Shown here one piece after another: positions 54,942 through 64,000 of a DNA stretch of 64,000 nucleotides (its first letter is position 1; each line of letters opens with the position of its first letter). The stretch is taken from the NCBI RefSeq assembly GCF_029978005.1, contig NZ_JARKOZ010000058.1, forward strand, positions 31,539-95,538, read 5' to 3'. The stretch is from Solidesulfovibrio sp. GTDB taxonomy: Bacteria; Desulfobacterota; Desulfovibrionia; Desulfovibrionales; Desulfovibrionaceae. Position numbers and translations under genes: made by a program. The notes below the pieces were generated by a model. That model worked only from the letters and a program-made list of their open reading frames with translations, was not told the DNA's origin and searched no databases.

Positions 54942-57029
54942 ATGAAACACAAGCAAGTCTACAGCGTCTGCGGCATGTGCACGGTACGCTGCCCCATGAT
55001 GGCCACGGTCTCCGGCAACAGGGTCGTGCATCTGCAGGGCAACCCCCACGCTTCGGGCATCAAGGGGGCGCTGTGCGCCAGGGGCGCGGCCGGCGCGGCG
55101 CTCGTCGCGGACGACGAGCGGCCCCAGTTCCCCATGATCCGGGCCGGCGAGCGCGGCGAGGGCAAATGGCGCAAGGCCTCCTGGGACGAGGCCCTGGCCC
55201 ATGTCGCCGGGGAGCTTGCCCGCATCAGGGAGACCCACGGCGGCCGCTCCATCCTGCTCTCCGACCGGGGCGGCCCGTTTCGCGACATGCACCGGGCCTT
55301 TTTGAAGGCCCTGGGCAGCCCAAACTACTGCAACCACGATTCCGCCTGCGCCCGCAACGTCCAGCACGCCGCCCTGTCGCTGTTCGGCTTCGGCCGCAAG
55401 GACGTGGCCTACGACTACAAGAACAGCCGGCACGTGGTGCTCCAGACGCGCAACATCTTCGAGGCCATAAACGTCAAGGAGGTCAACGACCTCCTCGATG
55501 CCAAGGAAGCCGGGTGCAAGATCACCTGCATCGACGTGCGGACCACGGTGACGGCGGCCAAGGCCGACACCTTCCTCATGGTGCGCCCGGGCACGGACTA
55601 CGCCCTGAATCTGGCCGTCCTCCACGAACTGCTCTCCCGCGACCTCTACGACAAGGACTTCGCCACGGCCTGGATCAAGGACCTGGAGGCGCTCAAGGCC
55701 TTCGTCGCGCCCTACGACGCGCATTTCGCCGCCCGGGAGACGGGCGTTCCCGCCTCGCGCATCGCCGCCCTGGCCGATGCCCTCGCCGCCGCCGCGCCGG
55801 CCGTCATCTGGCACCCCGGCTGGATGACCGCCCGCTACGGCGATTCCTTCAACGTCTGCCGCTCGGCCTACATGATAAACGCCCTGCTCGGGTCCATCGG
55901 GGCCAAGGGGGGGCTGCCCCTGGTCAACGGCCCGGGGCACGTGGGCAAAAAGGGGCTCAAGAACCTCGTGGACCTCTTTCCCAAGCCCGGGGACAAGCGC
56001 GCGGACGGCGTGGGCTGGATGGAGGGCCGCACCCACTTCGAGGCCGGCCCGGGCCTGGTCAACCTGGCCTACGAGGCCATCGAGACGGGAGAGCCGTACC
56101 CCATCCGGGCCTACATCGCCCACCGCCACGATCCGCTCATGGCCTTTCCGGACACGGCCGACCTCAAGCGGCGCTGGAAGAACCTGGAGCTGCTCGTGTC
56201 CGTCACCTTCTCCTGGTCGGACACGGCCTGGTTTTCCGACGTGATCCTGCCCATGTCGCCGTACCTGGAGCGCGAGTCCATGATCGCCTGCAAGAAGGGC
56301 GTGTCGCCGTCGTTTTTCGTGCGCCGCCGGGCGCTTACGCCACGCTTCGACACCCGGGCCGACTGGGAGATCTACCGCGACCTGGCCCGGGCCATGGGCA
56401 TCAAGGAGCTGGATTTCGCCGGCATCGAGGACATCTGGGCCTACCAGCTTGCGGACACCGGCCTTTCCATGGCCGACTTCGAGGCCAAGGGCATGGTCGG
56501 CCTTGGCGGGCCGCTCTACCGGCCCGTGGACGAAAAGACCTTCAAGACGGCCTCGGGCAGGATCGAGATCGTGAGCCCCAAGCTCGAGGCCGACGGCCTG
56601 GCCTCGCTTGCGCCCTACGTCCCGCCCGCCGCGCCGCCCGAGGGGGCCTTCCGGGTGAGCTTCGGCCGGGTGGGACTGCACACCCAGGGCCATACGGTCA
56701 ACAATCCCCTGCTCTTCGCCCAGATGCCGGAGAATGAGCTGTGGATCAACGCCGCCGAGGCGGGCAAACGAGGCATCGCCGACGGAGCCCTGGTGGAGGT
56801 GCGAAACGGCTCCTTCTCCGGCCGGATCAAAGCGAAGGTCACCGAGGGCATCCATCCCGAGACGGTCTTCATGGTCCACGGCTTCGGCCACACGCTGCCC
56901 GTGGAGAGCCGGGCCCGGGGCCGGGGCGTGGCCGACAACGAACTCATGCCCGGCGGCATCGCCAGTTGGGACAAGGGCGGCGGCGGCGTGTGCATGCAGG
57001 AGCACTTCGTGACCGTGGCCCCGGCCTGA
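54942..57029 (+). CDS. Molybdopterin-dependent oxidoreductase (CISM family, thiosulfate/polysulfide reductase-like), no Tat signal
   Basis: VCGMCTVRCPM Fe-S motif, DSACARN putative Cys ligand region, HTQGHTVNNPLLFAQMPENELWIN C-terminal domain. Confidence 0.9.
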   Translation: MKHKQVYSVCGMCTVRCPMMATVSGNRVVHLQGNPHASGIKGALCARGAAGAALVADDERPQFPMIRAGERGEGKWRKASWDEALAHVAGELARIRETHGGRSILLSDRGGPFRDMHRAFLKALGSPNYCNHDSACARNVQHAALSLFGFGRKDVAYDYKNSRHVVLQTRNIFEAINVKEVNDLLDAKEAGCKITCIDVRTTVTAAKADTFLMVRPGTDYALNLAVLHELLSRDLYDKDFATAWIKDLEALKAFVAPYDAHFAARETGVPASRIAALADALAAAAPAVIWHPGWMTARYGDSFNVCRSAYMINALLGSIGAKGGLPLVNGPGHVGKKGLKNLVDLFPKPGDKRADGVGWMEGRTHFEAGPGLVNLAYEAIETGEPYPIRAYIAHRHDPLMAFPDTADLKRRWKNLELLVSVTFSWSDTAWFSDVILPMSPYLERESMIACKKGVSPSFFVRRRALTPRFDTRADWEIYRDLARAMGIKELDFAGIEDIWAYQLADTGLSMADFEAKGMVGLGGPLYRPVDEKTFKTASGRIEIVSPKLEADGLASLAPYVPPAAPPEGAFRVSFGRVGLHTQGHTVNNPLLFAQMPENELWINAAEAGKRGIADGALVEVRNGSFSGRIKAKVTEGIHPETVFMVHGFGHTLPVESRARGRGVADNELMPGGIASWDKGGGGVCMQEHFVTVAPA

Positions 57030-57168
57030 CCGGGCCGGGGCAGGGGGACAAACGCCCGCGGGACAGGGCCTCGCGGGCGTTTCGCTTCTTGATTCGCCGG
57101 GTTACGGATCGTGTCAGCAGGGTCACGGAAATTCCAAAACGCCGTTGACCCATTGCTCTATGGTTGTT

Positions 57169-57648
57169 ATGAACATAATCCTCATGGACGACAACCTGCC
57201 CACCTCCGAGGACCTGCGTCCCTTTCCCCTGCGCCAATCGCTGGGCTTTCTGCTGACGCGCACGGCGCTGAAGCTCCGTCTGCTCGGCAACGTCATCCTC
57301 CAGGAGGCCGGCGAGGACATCACCGTGGACCAGTGGGGCATCCTGAACCTCCTGTGGGAGGCCGACGGGCAAACGCCCGTGGAGCTGGCCCGCCGGGCCG
57401 ACAAGGACAAGCCCAACGTCACCCGGCTTCTCAAGATCCTCGAAGACAAGGACCTCGTGGCCCGGGTGCCCGATCCCAAGGACCGCCGCAGCCACCACAT
57501 CGTGCTCACCGACGCCGGCCGGGCGCTCAAGGACAAGCTCCTGGGCCTCGGCGTCGTCTGTTTCGAGCGCGCCTGCCAGGGCCTTTCCCGGCAGGAAGTC
57601 GAGACCCTCAAAAGCCTGCTCAACCGCGTCTACGCCAACGTTTCGTAG
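57169..57648 (+). CDS. MarR family transcriptional regulator
   Basis: ITVDQWGILNLLWEADGQTPVELARRADKDKPNVTRLLKILEDKDLVARVPDPKDRRSHHIVLT. Confidence 0.88.
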   Translation: MNIILMDDNLPTSEDLRPFPLRQSLGFLLTRTALKLRLLGNVILQEAGEDITVDQWGILNLLWEADGQTPVELARRADKDKPNVTRLLKILEDKDLVARVPDPKDRRSHHIVLTDAGRALKDKLLGLGVVCFERACQGLSRQEVETLKSLLNRVYANVS

Positions 57649-57696
57649 TATCGCACGTCCGCGCCCCGAAGCCGTGGGCGCGATCCAGGGGTTGGT

Positions 57697-59340
57697 ATGT
57701 CAAATGTGACTGAACTGGTGGCGGCAGACAGCGCCATCGGTCCGTATTCCTTCGAGGAGTTTCTGGACGTCGCCGCGGCCTTCCACGGCAATCCCGCACC
57801 GGGGCTGATCATCGGCGGCTTCATGGTGGACGCGGCCCGGGCCTTTCTGCCCGAGGGCACGCTGTTCGACGCCGTGGTGGAAACCAAGAAGTGCCTGCCC
57901 GACGCGGTGCAGATCCTCACCCCGCCAAGCTACGGCAACGGCTGGATGCGGGTGCTCAACCTCGGCCGCTACGCCCTTTCGCTCTACGACAAGCACACCG
58001 GCGAGGGCTGGCGCGTCTGGCTCGATCCCGAGCATTTGCGGGCCTGGCCGGAGATCCACGCCTGGTACCTCAAGACCAAGCCCAAGAAGGAACAGGACCG
58101 GGCGCGGCTGTTCGCCGAGATCAAGGCCGGCGGCCGGACCCTTTGCCGGGTGGCCAGGGTCAGGCTGCGCCCGGATTTCGTGGCCAAGCCCCACATGGGG
58201 GCCATCGGCGTGTGCCCGGTGTGCGGCGAAGGCTATCCCAAGGCCGACGGGGCCATCTGCCGGGGCTGCGCCGGCGAGGCCCCCTACCGGCGCGAGGGCG
58301 ATTCGCCCAGGCTTCGGGCCATGCCCGTGGGCGAGGCGGCCGGCCGCCGGGCCCTGCACGACATGACCCGCATCGTGCCCGGCGTGTCCAAGGGCGTGGC
58401 CGTGGCCGCCGGCGCGGACATCACCGCCGGCGACGTCTGCCGGCTCCAGACCATGGGAAAAAACAGCGTCTACGTGGAGGATCTGTCCGAACCCGACGAT
58501 TCGTTCGTCCACGAAAACGAGGCCGCCCTGGCCTTTGCCGAGGCCATGCGCGGGCCCGGGCTCGTCACTTCCGGCCCGCCCCGCGAGGGCAAGGTGGAAC
58601 TTCTCGCCGCCGCCAACGGATTTTTCACCGTGGACAAGGAGCGGCTCACGACCTTCAACATGGTCGAGGGCGTCATGTGCGCCTGCCGCCAGAACCACCT
58701 CGTGGTCGAGGCCGGCAAGCCCGTGGCCGGCTGCCGGGCCATTCCGCTCTACCTGCCGCGCCGGGTCTTCGAGGCGGCCATGCACGTCCTGGCCGAGGGC
58801 CCGCTTTTCGTGGTGCGGCCCATGCGCAAACCCAGGACGGGCGTGCTGGTCACGGGCACGGAGATCCATTCGGGGCTTATCGAGGACAAGTTCGAGCCCG
58901 TGGTGCGCGGCAAGGTCGAGGCGCTCGGCGGCTCGGTGGTGGCCGCGGTCACCGTCCCGGACGACCGGGCCGCCGTGGCCGAGGGCGTGCGCAGGCTCCT
59001 GGCTGCCGGCGTGGACCTCATCGTGACCACGGCCGGGCTGTCCGTGGACCCCGACGACGTGACCCGGGCCGGGCTCGACGACGCCGGCCTGGCCGACGCC
59101 GTGCACGGCATGCCCATCCTGCCCGGAGCCATGGCCATCGTGGGCCACATCGGCGACGTGGACGTCATCGGCGTGCCGGCCTGCGCGCTGTTTCACCGCA
59201 CCACGAGCTTCGACCTGCTCCTGCCCCGGGTGCTGGCCGGCGTTCCCCTCACGCGCCGGGAGGTGGCCGGGCTGGCCGAGGGTTCCATGTGCCTGTCCTG
59301 CCGGGCCTGCACCTATCCCAAATGCCCCTTCGGCAAATGA
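57697..59340 (+). CDS. FmdE-family protein with zinc finger fused to MoCF (MoeA/MogA-like) molybdopterin-binding domain
   Basis: FmdE-like N-terminus (AAAFHGNPAPGLIIGGFMVDAA), CPVCGEGYPKADGAICRGC zinc finger, C-terminal GVLVTGTEIHSGLIEDKFEPVV...TTAGLSVDPDD. Confidence 0.82.
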   Translation: MSNVTELVAADSAIGPYSFEEFLDVAAAFHGNPAPGLIIGGFMVDAARAFLPEGTLFDAVVETKKCLPDAVQILTPPSYGNGWMRVLNLGRYALSLYDKHTGEGWRVWLDPEHLRAWPEIHAWYLKTKPKKEQDRARLFAEIKAGGRTLCRVARVRLRPDFVAKPHMGAIGVCPVCGEGYPKADGAICRGCAGEAPYRREGDSPRLRAMPVGEAAGRRALHDMTRIVPGVSKGVAVAAGADITAGDVCRLQTMGKNSVYVEDLSEPDDSFVHENEAALAFAEAMRGPGLVTSGPPREGKVELLAAANGFFTVDKERLTTFNMVEGVMCACRQNHLVVEAGKPVAGCRAIPLYLPRRVFEAAMHVLAEGPLFVVRPMRKPRTGVLVTGTEIHSGLIEDKFEPVVRGKVEALGGSVVAAVTVPDDRAAVAEGVRRLLAAGVDLIVTTAGLSVDPDDVTRAGLDDAGLADAVHGMPILPGAMAIVGHIGDVDVIGVPACALFHRTTSFDLLLPRVLAGVPLTRREVAGLAEGSMCLSCRACTYPKCPFGK

Positions 59341-59388
59341 CGGCCCCTTGACCGACCGCCCCGGCCGTCCTATGGGAGGATAGCCAAC

Positions 59389-60201
59389 TTGGCTGGAGGC
59401 AAGATGCTCTGTCGACTGACGACGGCCCTGCTCCTTGGCGGGGCCGTTTCCCTTTTCCCGCTGGCGGCCCGGGCGTATACGCTTTACGGCTACGAGGACG
59501 ACTACGGCCTCGTGCACCTGAGCGAAGAGCCCCTGTCCGACAAGTACGTCCTGATTTTCGAAGGCCCCAAGGACCCCAGGATGGGGTTCGCGGCGATCAA
59601 AAAGCGCATCCACGACTTGGGCGCGGTGTCGCAGGACCGCAAGGACGGCTGGATCCTCGAGGCCACCCGGTCCTACGTGCGCATGGGCACGGCGCCGCTC
59701 GGCCCGGGCGGCTATCCGGAAGTGATCGAGTCGGGTCCGCTGGTGGACCTCGTGCGCGACAAGAGCCGGGCCTGCGGCCTGGAGCCGGAGCTGCTCTACG
59801 CCGTCATCGAGCAGGAATCGCGCTTCCAGGCCCAGGCCGTCTCGCCCAAGGGCGCGGCCGGACTCATGCAGCTCATGCCCGCGACGCAGGCCACCTACGG
59901 CGTGGCCAACCCCTTCGACCCCGAACGCAACGTGGCCACCGGGGCCAAGTTTCTCCAATCGCTCCTCGGCCGTTTCGGCAACCTGTCGCTCGCCCTGGCC
60001 GCCTACAACGCGGGCCCCGAGACCGTGGCCCGCTACGGCGGCATCCCCGACATCCCCGAGACGCGCAACTACGTCTCGCGCATCCTGGCCCGCTACGCCA
60101 TGCTCAAGGAAAGCCACCCGGGCCTTGGCGCGAGCAAGAACATCGCCGCGGCCAAGGCCAAGGGAAAAAAAGCCGGGCCGACGCGCGCGACGTCCCAATA
60201 A
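59389..60201 (+). CDS. Lytic transglycosylase (SLT family)
   Basis: AVIEQESRFQAQAVSPKGAAGLMQLMPATQ...LALAAYNAGPETVARYGGIP; TTG 59389 or ATG 59404 start. Confidence 0.9.
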   Translation: MAGGKMLCRLTTALLLGGAVSLFPLAARAYTLYGYEDDYGLVHLSEEPLSDKYVLIFEGPKDPRMGFAAIKKRIHDLGAVSQDRKDGWILEATRSYVRMGTAPLGPGGYPEVIESGPLVDLVRDKSRACGLEPELLYAVIEQESRFQAQAVSPKGAAGLMQLMPATQATYGVANPFDPERNVATGAKFLQSLLGRFGNLSLALAAYNAGPETVARYGGIPDIPETRNYVSRILARYAMLKESHPGLGASKNIAAAKAKGKKAGPTRATSQ

Positions 60202-60284
60202 CGAGGCAGCGTTTTTGAATAATAGGACGGCTGCGGGCTGTTGCCCAAGGAATGCGCCGGCGCGCGCGTTTCGCGGGCGCCAGG

Positions 60285-60731
60285 CTAGTCCGTCCTGCGC
60301 CACAGCCGGAATTGGATCCAGACGCCGATGGCGGCGGTCATGAGGCACAAAAGCGGGAAGACGACGAACCCGAAGGCGTTGCCTTCCATGGGCGCGAAAC
60401 ACAGGGGCAGCGTCACCGGCAGGCACAAGAGGGCCGGCTTGTGGGCCAGGCGGAAACGGTCCCAGGCGTCTTCCCCGTCGTCGCCGCGAAACCTGCGGCG
60501 CAGACGCCGCCACAGCCGGTAGCGCGCCCAGAGCAGCAGGGCCAGGATGGCCGCCAGGACCGGAAAGACCGGCATGGTGACGTTGGTCTCCATGGGGACG
60601 GTGCCGTAGGGCACGGCCAAGTCGAGGAAATAGGCGAAAAGGAACGCCGGCGGGTAGCCCGCGCCGGCGGCCAGGACCAGGAAGACCCGGATCCGGCGGG
60701 GAAGGGGAAGACGCGGCGGCGGCTTGGCCAT
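60285..60731 (-). CDS. Hypothetical membrane protein, 148 aa
   Basis: Multiple hydrophobic segments. Confidence 0.65.
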   Translation of the reverse strand: MAKPPPRLPLPRRIRVFLVLAAGAGYPPAFLFAYFLDLAVPYGTVPMETNVTMPVFPVLAAILALLLWARYRLWRRLRRRFRGDDGEDAWDRFRLAHKPALLCLPVTLPLCFAPMEGNAFGFVVFPLLCLMTAAIGVWIQFRLWRRTD

Positions 60732-60900
60732 GGCTGCTCCCGGCCTGAAGAGGACGTCGCCCCGAGACCCTGCGTCGCGGGGATGCGGGAGCGGAGTTTC
60801 CGGGGGCCGGGAACTCCGTTCCCATAGGAAAATTGTCCCAGGCGCGGCCGGCAAGTCAACGGAATTTCGCCAACCCCGTCGTCCTTCCCGAGGAGGTCCC

Positions 60901-61305
60901 ATGCGCGTGCCGTCGTCCGTCCTATTGGCGGCGTTCCTGTTCGTTTCGGCCGGGCCGGCCCTGGCCCAGTCCCAGGCCGAACTCAATGCCGCGGCCTGCG
61001 GCGCGGCCAAGAAGGCCGACGCCGAGCTCAACGCCGTGTATGGCGCGATCCTCAAGAAAAATGCCGGCGACAAGCGCTTCATCGACAAGCTCAAGGCCGC
61101 CCAGCGGGCCTGGCTGGCCTTTCGCGACGCCGAGATGGCCGCGCGCTATCCGGCCGAGGACAAATCCGAGTACGGCACCATCTTCAACCTGTGCTGGTGC
61201 AACGCTCTGGCTTCCCTGACCGAGGCGCGCGCGGCGCAACTGAGGCCCTGGCGCGACGGCGTCCCCGAGGGCGACGCCTGCCTGGGCAGCTATCCGGTGC
61301 GTTGA
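60901..61305 (+). CDS. LprI-like (DUF1311) secreted protein
   Basis: Signal peptide; LNAVYGAILKKNAGDKRFIDKLKAAQRAWLAFRDAEMA. Confidence 0.82.
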   Translation: MRVPSSVLLAAFLFVSAGPALAQSQAELNAAACGAAKKADAELNAVYGAILKKNAGDKRFIDKLKAAQRAWLAFRDAEMAARYPAEDKSEYGTIFNLCWCNALASLTEARAAQLRPWRDGVPEGDACLGSYPVR

Positions 61306-61479
61306 ACCGCGGATGTCCACGATTCTCGTCCGGGGCGTGGGGAAGCGTTTGATCGCCGGATGGCCGGAACGCGGCCGGCAGCCTGGCCCGGACTCGCGGG
61401 GCATCCGGCCGGTCTCTGGACAATCGGCTGGCGGGTGAAAAAATACGGGCAGCCGGGGCTTGCCAGGCCGGCTGGAAAG

Positions 61480-61499
61480 AATTATATTTTTATATAATT
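61480..61499. promoter_or_regulatory. Predicted MazE/MazEF operator
   Basis: AATTATAT-TTTT-ATATAATT palindrome 12 bp upstream of antitoxin ATG. Confidence 0.6.
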
Positions 61500-61511
61500 T
61501 GGAGGCGGGCC

Positions 61512-61769
61512 ATGTATACGACCAATCTGCGGAAAGTGGGCGGTTCGATCATGCTGGCCGTGCCGCCGGCGATTCTCGATCTGCTGCGGCTGGAGGCCGG
61601 GGCCAGCGTCGATCTGGCCGTCGACGGCGGGCGGCTTGTGGTCGCGCCGGTGCGGCGTCCGCGCTATACCCTGGACGAACTGCTCGCGAAGTGCGACGCC
61701 TCGGCCGCGATCAGCCGGGAGGATCGCGGCTGGCTGGACGACAAGCCCGTCGGCGACGAGTTGCTGTGA
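61512..61769 (+). CDS. mazE: MazE/AbrB-type antitoxin
   Basis: MYTTNLRKVGGSIMLAVPPAILDLLRLEAGASVDLAVDGGRLVVAP. Confidence 0.88.
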   Translation: MYTTNLRKVGGSIMLAVPPAILDLLRLEAGASVDLAVDGGRLVVAPVRRPRYTLDELLAKCDASAAISREDRGWLDDKPVGDELL

Positions 61770-62101
61770 TGGAGCGGGGCGATATCTATCTGGTATCTCT
61801 CGATCCGACCTCGGGCCACGAGCAGCAGGGAACGCGGCCCGTGCTGGTGGTTTCTCCGACGGCGTTCAACCGCCTCACCCGGACCCCCATCGTGCTGCCG
61901 ATCACCACGGGCGGCAATTTCGCCCGCACGGCCGGCTTTGCCGTGTCCCTCGAGGGGGCGGGCACGAAGACCGTGGGCGTCGTGCGTTGCGACCAGCCGC
62001 GCGCCCTCGACCTGGCCTCGCGTAGCGCCCGCAGGCTCGAGTCCGTGCCGCCGGCCGTCATGGATGACGTTCTGGCTCGGTTGGCCGTGCTTTTCGCATA
62101 A
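61769..62101 (+). CDS. mazF: MazF/PemK family endoribonuclease toxin
   Basis: MERGDIYLVSLDPTSGHEQQGTRPVLVVSPTAFNRLT...; start overlaps antitoxin stop (TGATG). Confidence 0.9.
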   Translation: MERGDIYLVSLDPTSGHEQQGTRPVLVVSPTAFNRLTRTPIVLPITTGGNFARTAGFAVSLEGAGTKTVGVVRCDQPRALDLASRSARRLESVPPAVMDDVLARLAVLFA

Positions 62102-62128
62102 CTCCCGGCATCGGCATGTCCGGGTCGC

Positions 62129-62151
62129 GCGGTCCCACGGTCGTGGACCGC
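62129..62151. terminator. Hairpin between convergent mazF and dedA
   Basis: GCGGTC(C)CAC-ggtc-GTGGACCGC. Confidence 0.45.
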
Positions 62152-62174
62152 ATTCCCGCTCGCCGCGCGGCGGG

Positions 62175-62825
62175 CTACTGGGCCTTGGCTTCGGCCCGGC
62201 GGTGGCGCAGGTATTCGATCACCCCGGGCAGGACCGAGATGATGATGATGGCCACGATGACCACGCTGAAATTGCGCTTGATAAACGGCATGTTGCCGAA
62301 GAAGTAGCCGGCGTAGACGAAGATGCCCACCCAGACCACCGCGCCGGTGACGCTGTAGGCCAGGAACTTGGCGTAGGTCATGCGGGCGATGCCGGCCACG
62401 AAGGGCGAAAACGTGCGCACGATGGGCACGAACCGGGCGATGATCACGGTCTTGCCGCCGTGGCGCTCGTAGAAGGCGTGGGCGCGAAGCAGGTATTCCT
62501 TCTTGAAGAAGCGCGTCTTCTCGCGCTCGAAGACCGCCGGCCCGATCCGCCGGCCGATCCAGTAGTTGAGGTTGTCGCCGATAAACGCCGCGGCCACCAG
62601 CAGGATGAAGATGAGGTTGGGGTCGAGCACGCCGCCGCCGCACAGCGCGCCCGTGGCGAAGAGCAGCGAGTCGCCGGGCAGAAACGGCGTGACCACCAGT
62701 CCCGTCTCGCAGAAGATGATCATGAACAATATGAAGTAGGTCCATGCGCCGTAATCGGCGGCGATGGCATTGAGGTATTTGTCCACGTGCAGCACGATGT
62801 CGATCAGGTGCGCGAGAAAATCCAT
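62175..62825 (-). CDS. DedA family membrane protein
   Basis: FLPGDSLLFATGALCGGG, ARFVPIVRTFSPFVAGIARMTYAKF. Confidence 0.9.
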   Translation of the reverse strand: MDFLAHLIDIVLHVDKYLNAIAADYGAWTYFILFMIIFCETGLVVTPFLPGDSLLFATGALCGGGVLDPNLIFILLVAAAFIGDNLNYWIGRRIGPAVFEREKTRFFKKEYLLRAHAFYERHGGKTVIIARFVPIVRTFSPFVAGIARMTYAKFLAYSVTGAVVWVGIFVYAGYFFGNMPFIKRNFSVVIVAIIIISVLPGVIEYLRHRRAEAKAQ

Positions 62826-62942
62826 GCGGGCTCCTTTGGGCGTGTTCAGCGGACCTTGCATAGGCGGCGGCCGGGACTTTTGCAAGGGGCGAGGCGGCCG
62901 GCGGGGCTTTTCAACGTCGCCTTGCCGCTGTAGGCTTGCCCC

Positions 62943-64000
62943 ATGCCGCTTTCACCCGACGCCGGCGACCCCGCCGCGCCCGCTACGCCTGCCGCGCCTG
63001 TCGTGACGGGCGGACGCTCCTTCCGCCTCGTCTGCGCCCCAAAGGACCGGCCGCGCGTGGAGGCGCTGCTCGCCGCCACGGGCCACGCCTTCTGTCCGGA
63101 GCCTTTTTCCCCCTGGTGCCGCCGGGTTACCGTGGAGCCCATGCCGCTGGGTTCCTCCCTGGCCGCCCGGTTCGGCTACATCCACATCCAGGACCGCTCC
63201 TCCATGCTGCCGCCGCTGCTGCTCGATCCGCCGGCCGGGGCGCGGGTGCTGGACATGTGCGCCGCGCCCGGCGGCAAGACGGGCTTTCTGGCCCAGCTCG
63301 TGGGCCCGGCCGGCTTCGTGCTCGGCAACGAGCCCTCGCCGGACAGGCTGGCCACCCTGCGCCAGACGCTTTTCCGGGAAAGCCTGGTCAACGCCGCCAC
63401 CTGCGCCCAGACCGACCTGGATCCGTTTTTCCCGGACGGCTTTTTCAGCCACATCCTCCTCGACCCGCCGTGCAGCGGCTGGGGCACCCTGGACAAGAAC
63501 CCCCAGGCCGCGCGCATCTGGTCCGGGGAGAAGGTCGCGCCGCTTGTCGCGCTGCAGCGCAAGCTCCTGGCCACGGCGGCGCGGCTGCTCGCCCCGGGCG
63601 GGCGGCTCCTTTTCTCCACCTGCACCACCAACGTGGCCGAAAACGAGGACCAGACACGCTTCGCCCTGGACCATCTGCCCCTTGCCGCCGTGCCCCTGGC
63701 CCCGCCGGCCGGGTTCGTGTTCGAGGCCCCGGCCCGGGCGGACGTCTCGGGCGTGCTGCGCGTGGACGGCAAGGCTTCGGCCGCCCAGGGCTTCTACATG
63801 GCCCTTTTCGAGAAGGCCGGCGGCGGCGCGCCGCCCGCGCCTCGCCCGGACTTTCCCCGCGCGCCCCGGCCCGGGCGGGCGCGCGCCGCCCCCCGCTGCG
63901 GCCCGGCCGGGTTGCCGCCGGGCGAGGCCCGGGTGTTCGGGGAGAAGGTCTTCTTCAGCCACGAACAGGCCGCAGGCCTGCCCGAGGGGCTGCGCTTCCA
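62943..64000 (+). CDS. NOL1/NOP2/Sun-family RNA m5C methyltransferase, truncated by window end
   Basis: LDMCAAPGGKTGFLAQL, LLDPPCSGWGTLDKNP, LFSTCTTNVAENED. Confidence 0.85.
   Translation, partial: MPLSPDAGDPAAPATPAAPVVTGGRSFRLVCAPKDRPRVEALLAATGHAFCPEPFSPWCRRVTVEPMPLGSSLAARFGYIHIQDRSSMLPPLLLDPPAGARVLDMCAAPGGKTGFLAQLVGPAGFVLGNEPSPDRLATLRQTLFRESLVNAATCAQTDLDPFFPDGFFSHILLDPPCSGWGTLDKNPQAARIWSGEKVAPLVALQRKLLATAARLLAPGGRLLFSTCTTNVAENEDQTRFALDHLPLAAVPLAPPAGFVFEAPARADVSGVLRVDGKASAAQGFYMALFEKAGGGAPPAPRPDFPRAPRPGRARAAPRCGPAGLPPGEARVFGEKVFFSHEQAAGLPEGLRF

Noticed and set aside
57145-57175. TTATGAACATAA imperfect palindrome before marR considered as operator
   Set aside because: Arms only 5 bp and position overlaps possible start codons; too weak to list as a feature.

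Overview
High-GC, gene-dense chromosomal window. Gene content (4Fe-4S and molybdopterin enzymes, formate channel, many two-component proteins) suggests a Desulfovibrio/Solidesulfovibrio-like sulfate reducer; this is inference, since no rRNA or marker gene is present. No rRNA, tRNA, CRISPR array, transposon or prophage was recognised. Main blocks: ferredoxin/mobA/focA; a livFGMHK-type ABC transporter with a class III aminotransferase, a sigma-54 activator split by an in-frame amber codon, and a divergent gabD-like dehydrogenase; a PilZ-glycosyltransferase exopolysaccharide operon; uracil permease; several two-component modules; SulP/TetR; Rrf2; a SpoIIE/STAS/HDOD signalling group; MltA; a DsrE-family gene whose in-frame TGA looks like selenocysteine; a phosphatase / PEP-synthase-like / RR / HK / PhnD-like block; a TSUP permease; a molybdopterin oxidoreductase locus with ferredoxins, MarR and an FmdE-MoCF fusion; MazEF; DedA; and a truncated NOL1/NOP2/Sun-type methyltransferase. 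Strongest findings: (1) DsrE-like UxxC selenoprotein with a SECIS-like hairpin; (2) sigma-54 circuit with a promoter, three GATTC-N6-GAATC palindromes and a nonsense codon in the activator; (3) an atypical pga-like exopolysaccharide operon with N-terminal PilZ control and two apparently degenerate deacetylase domains; (4) a 17-nt identical leader motif at the ribosome-binding site of two unlinked genes.
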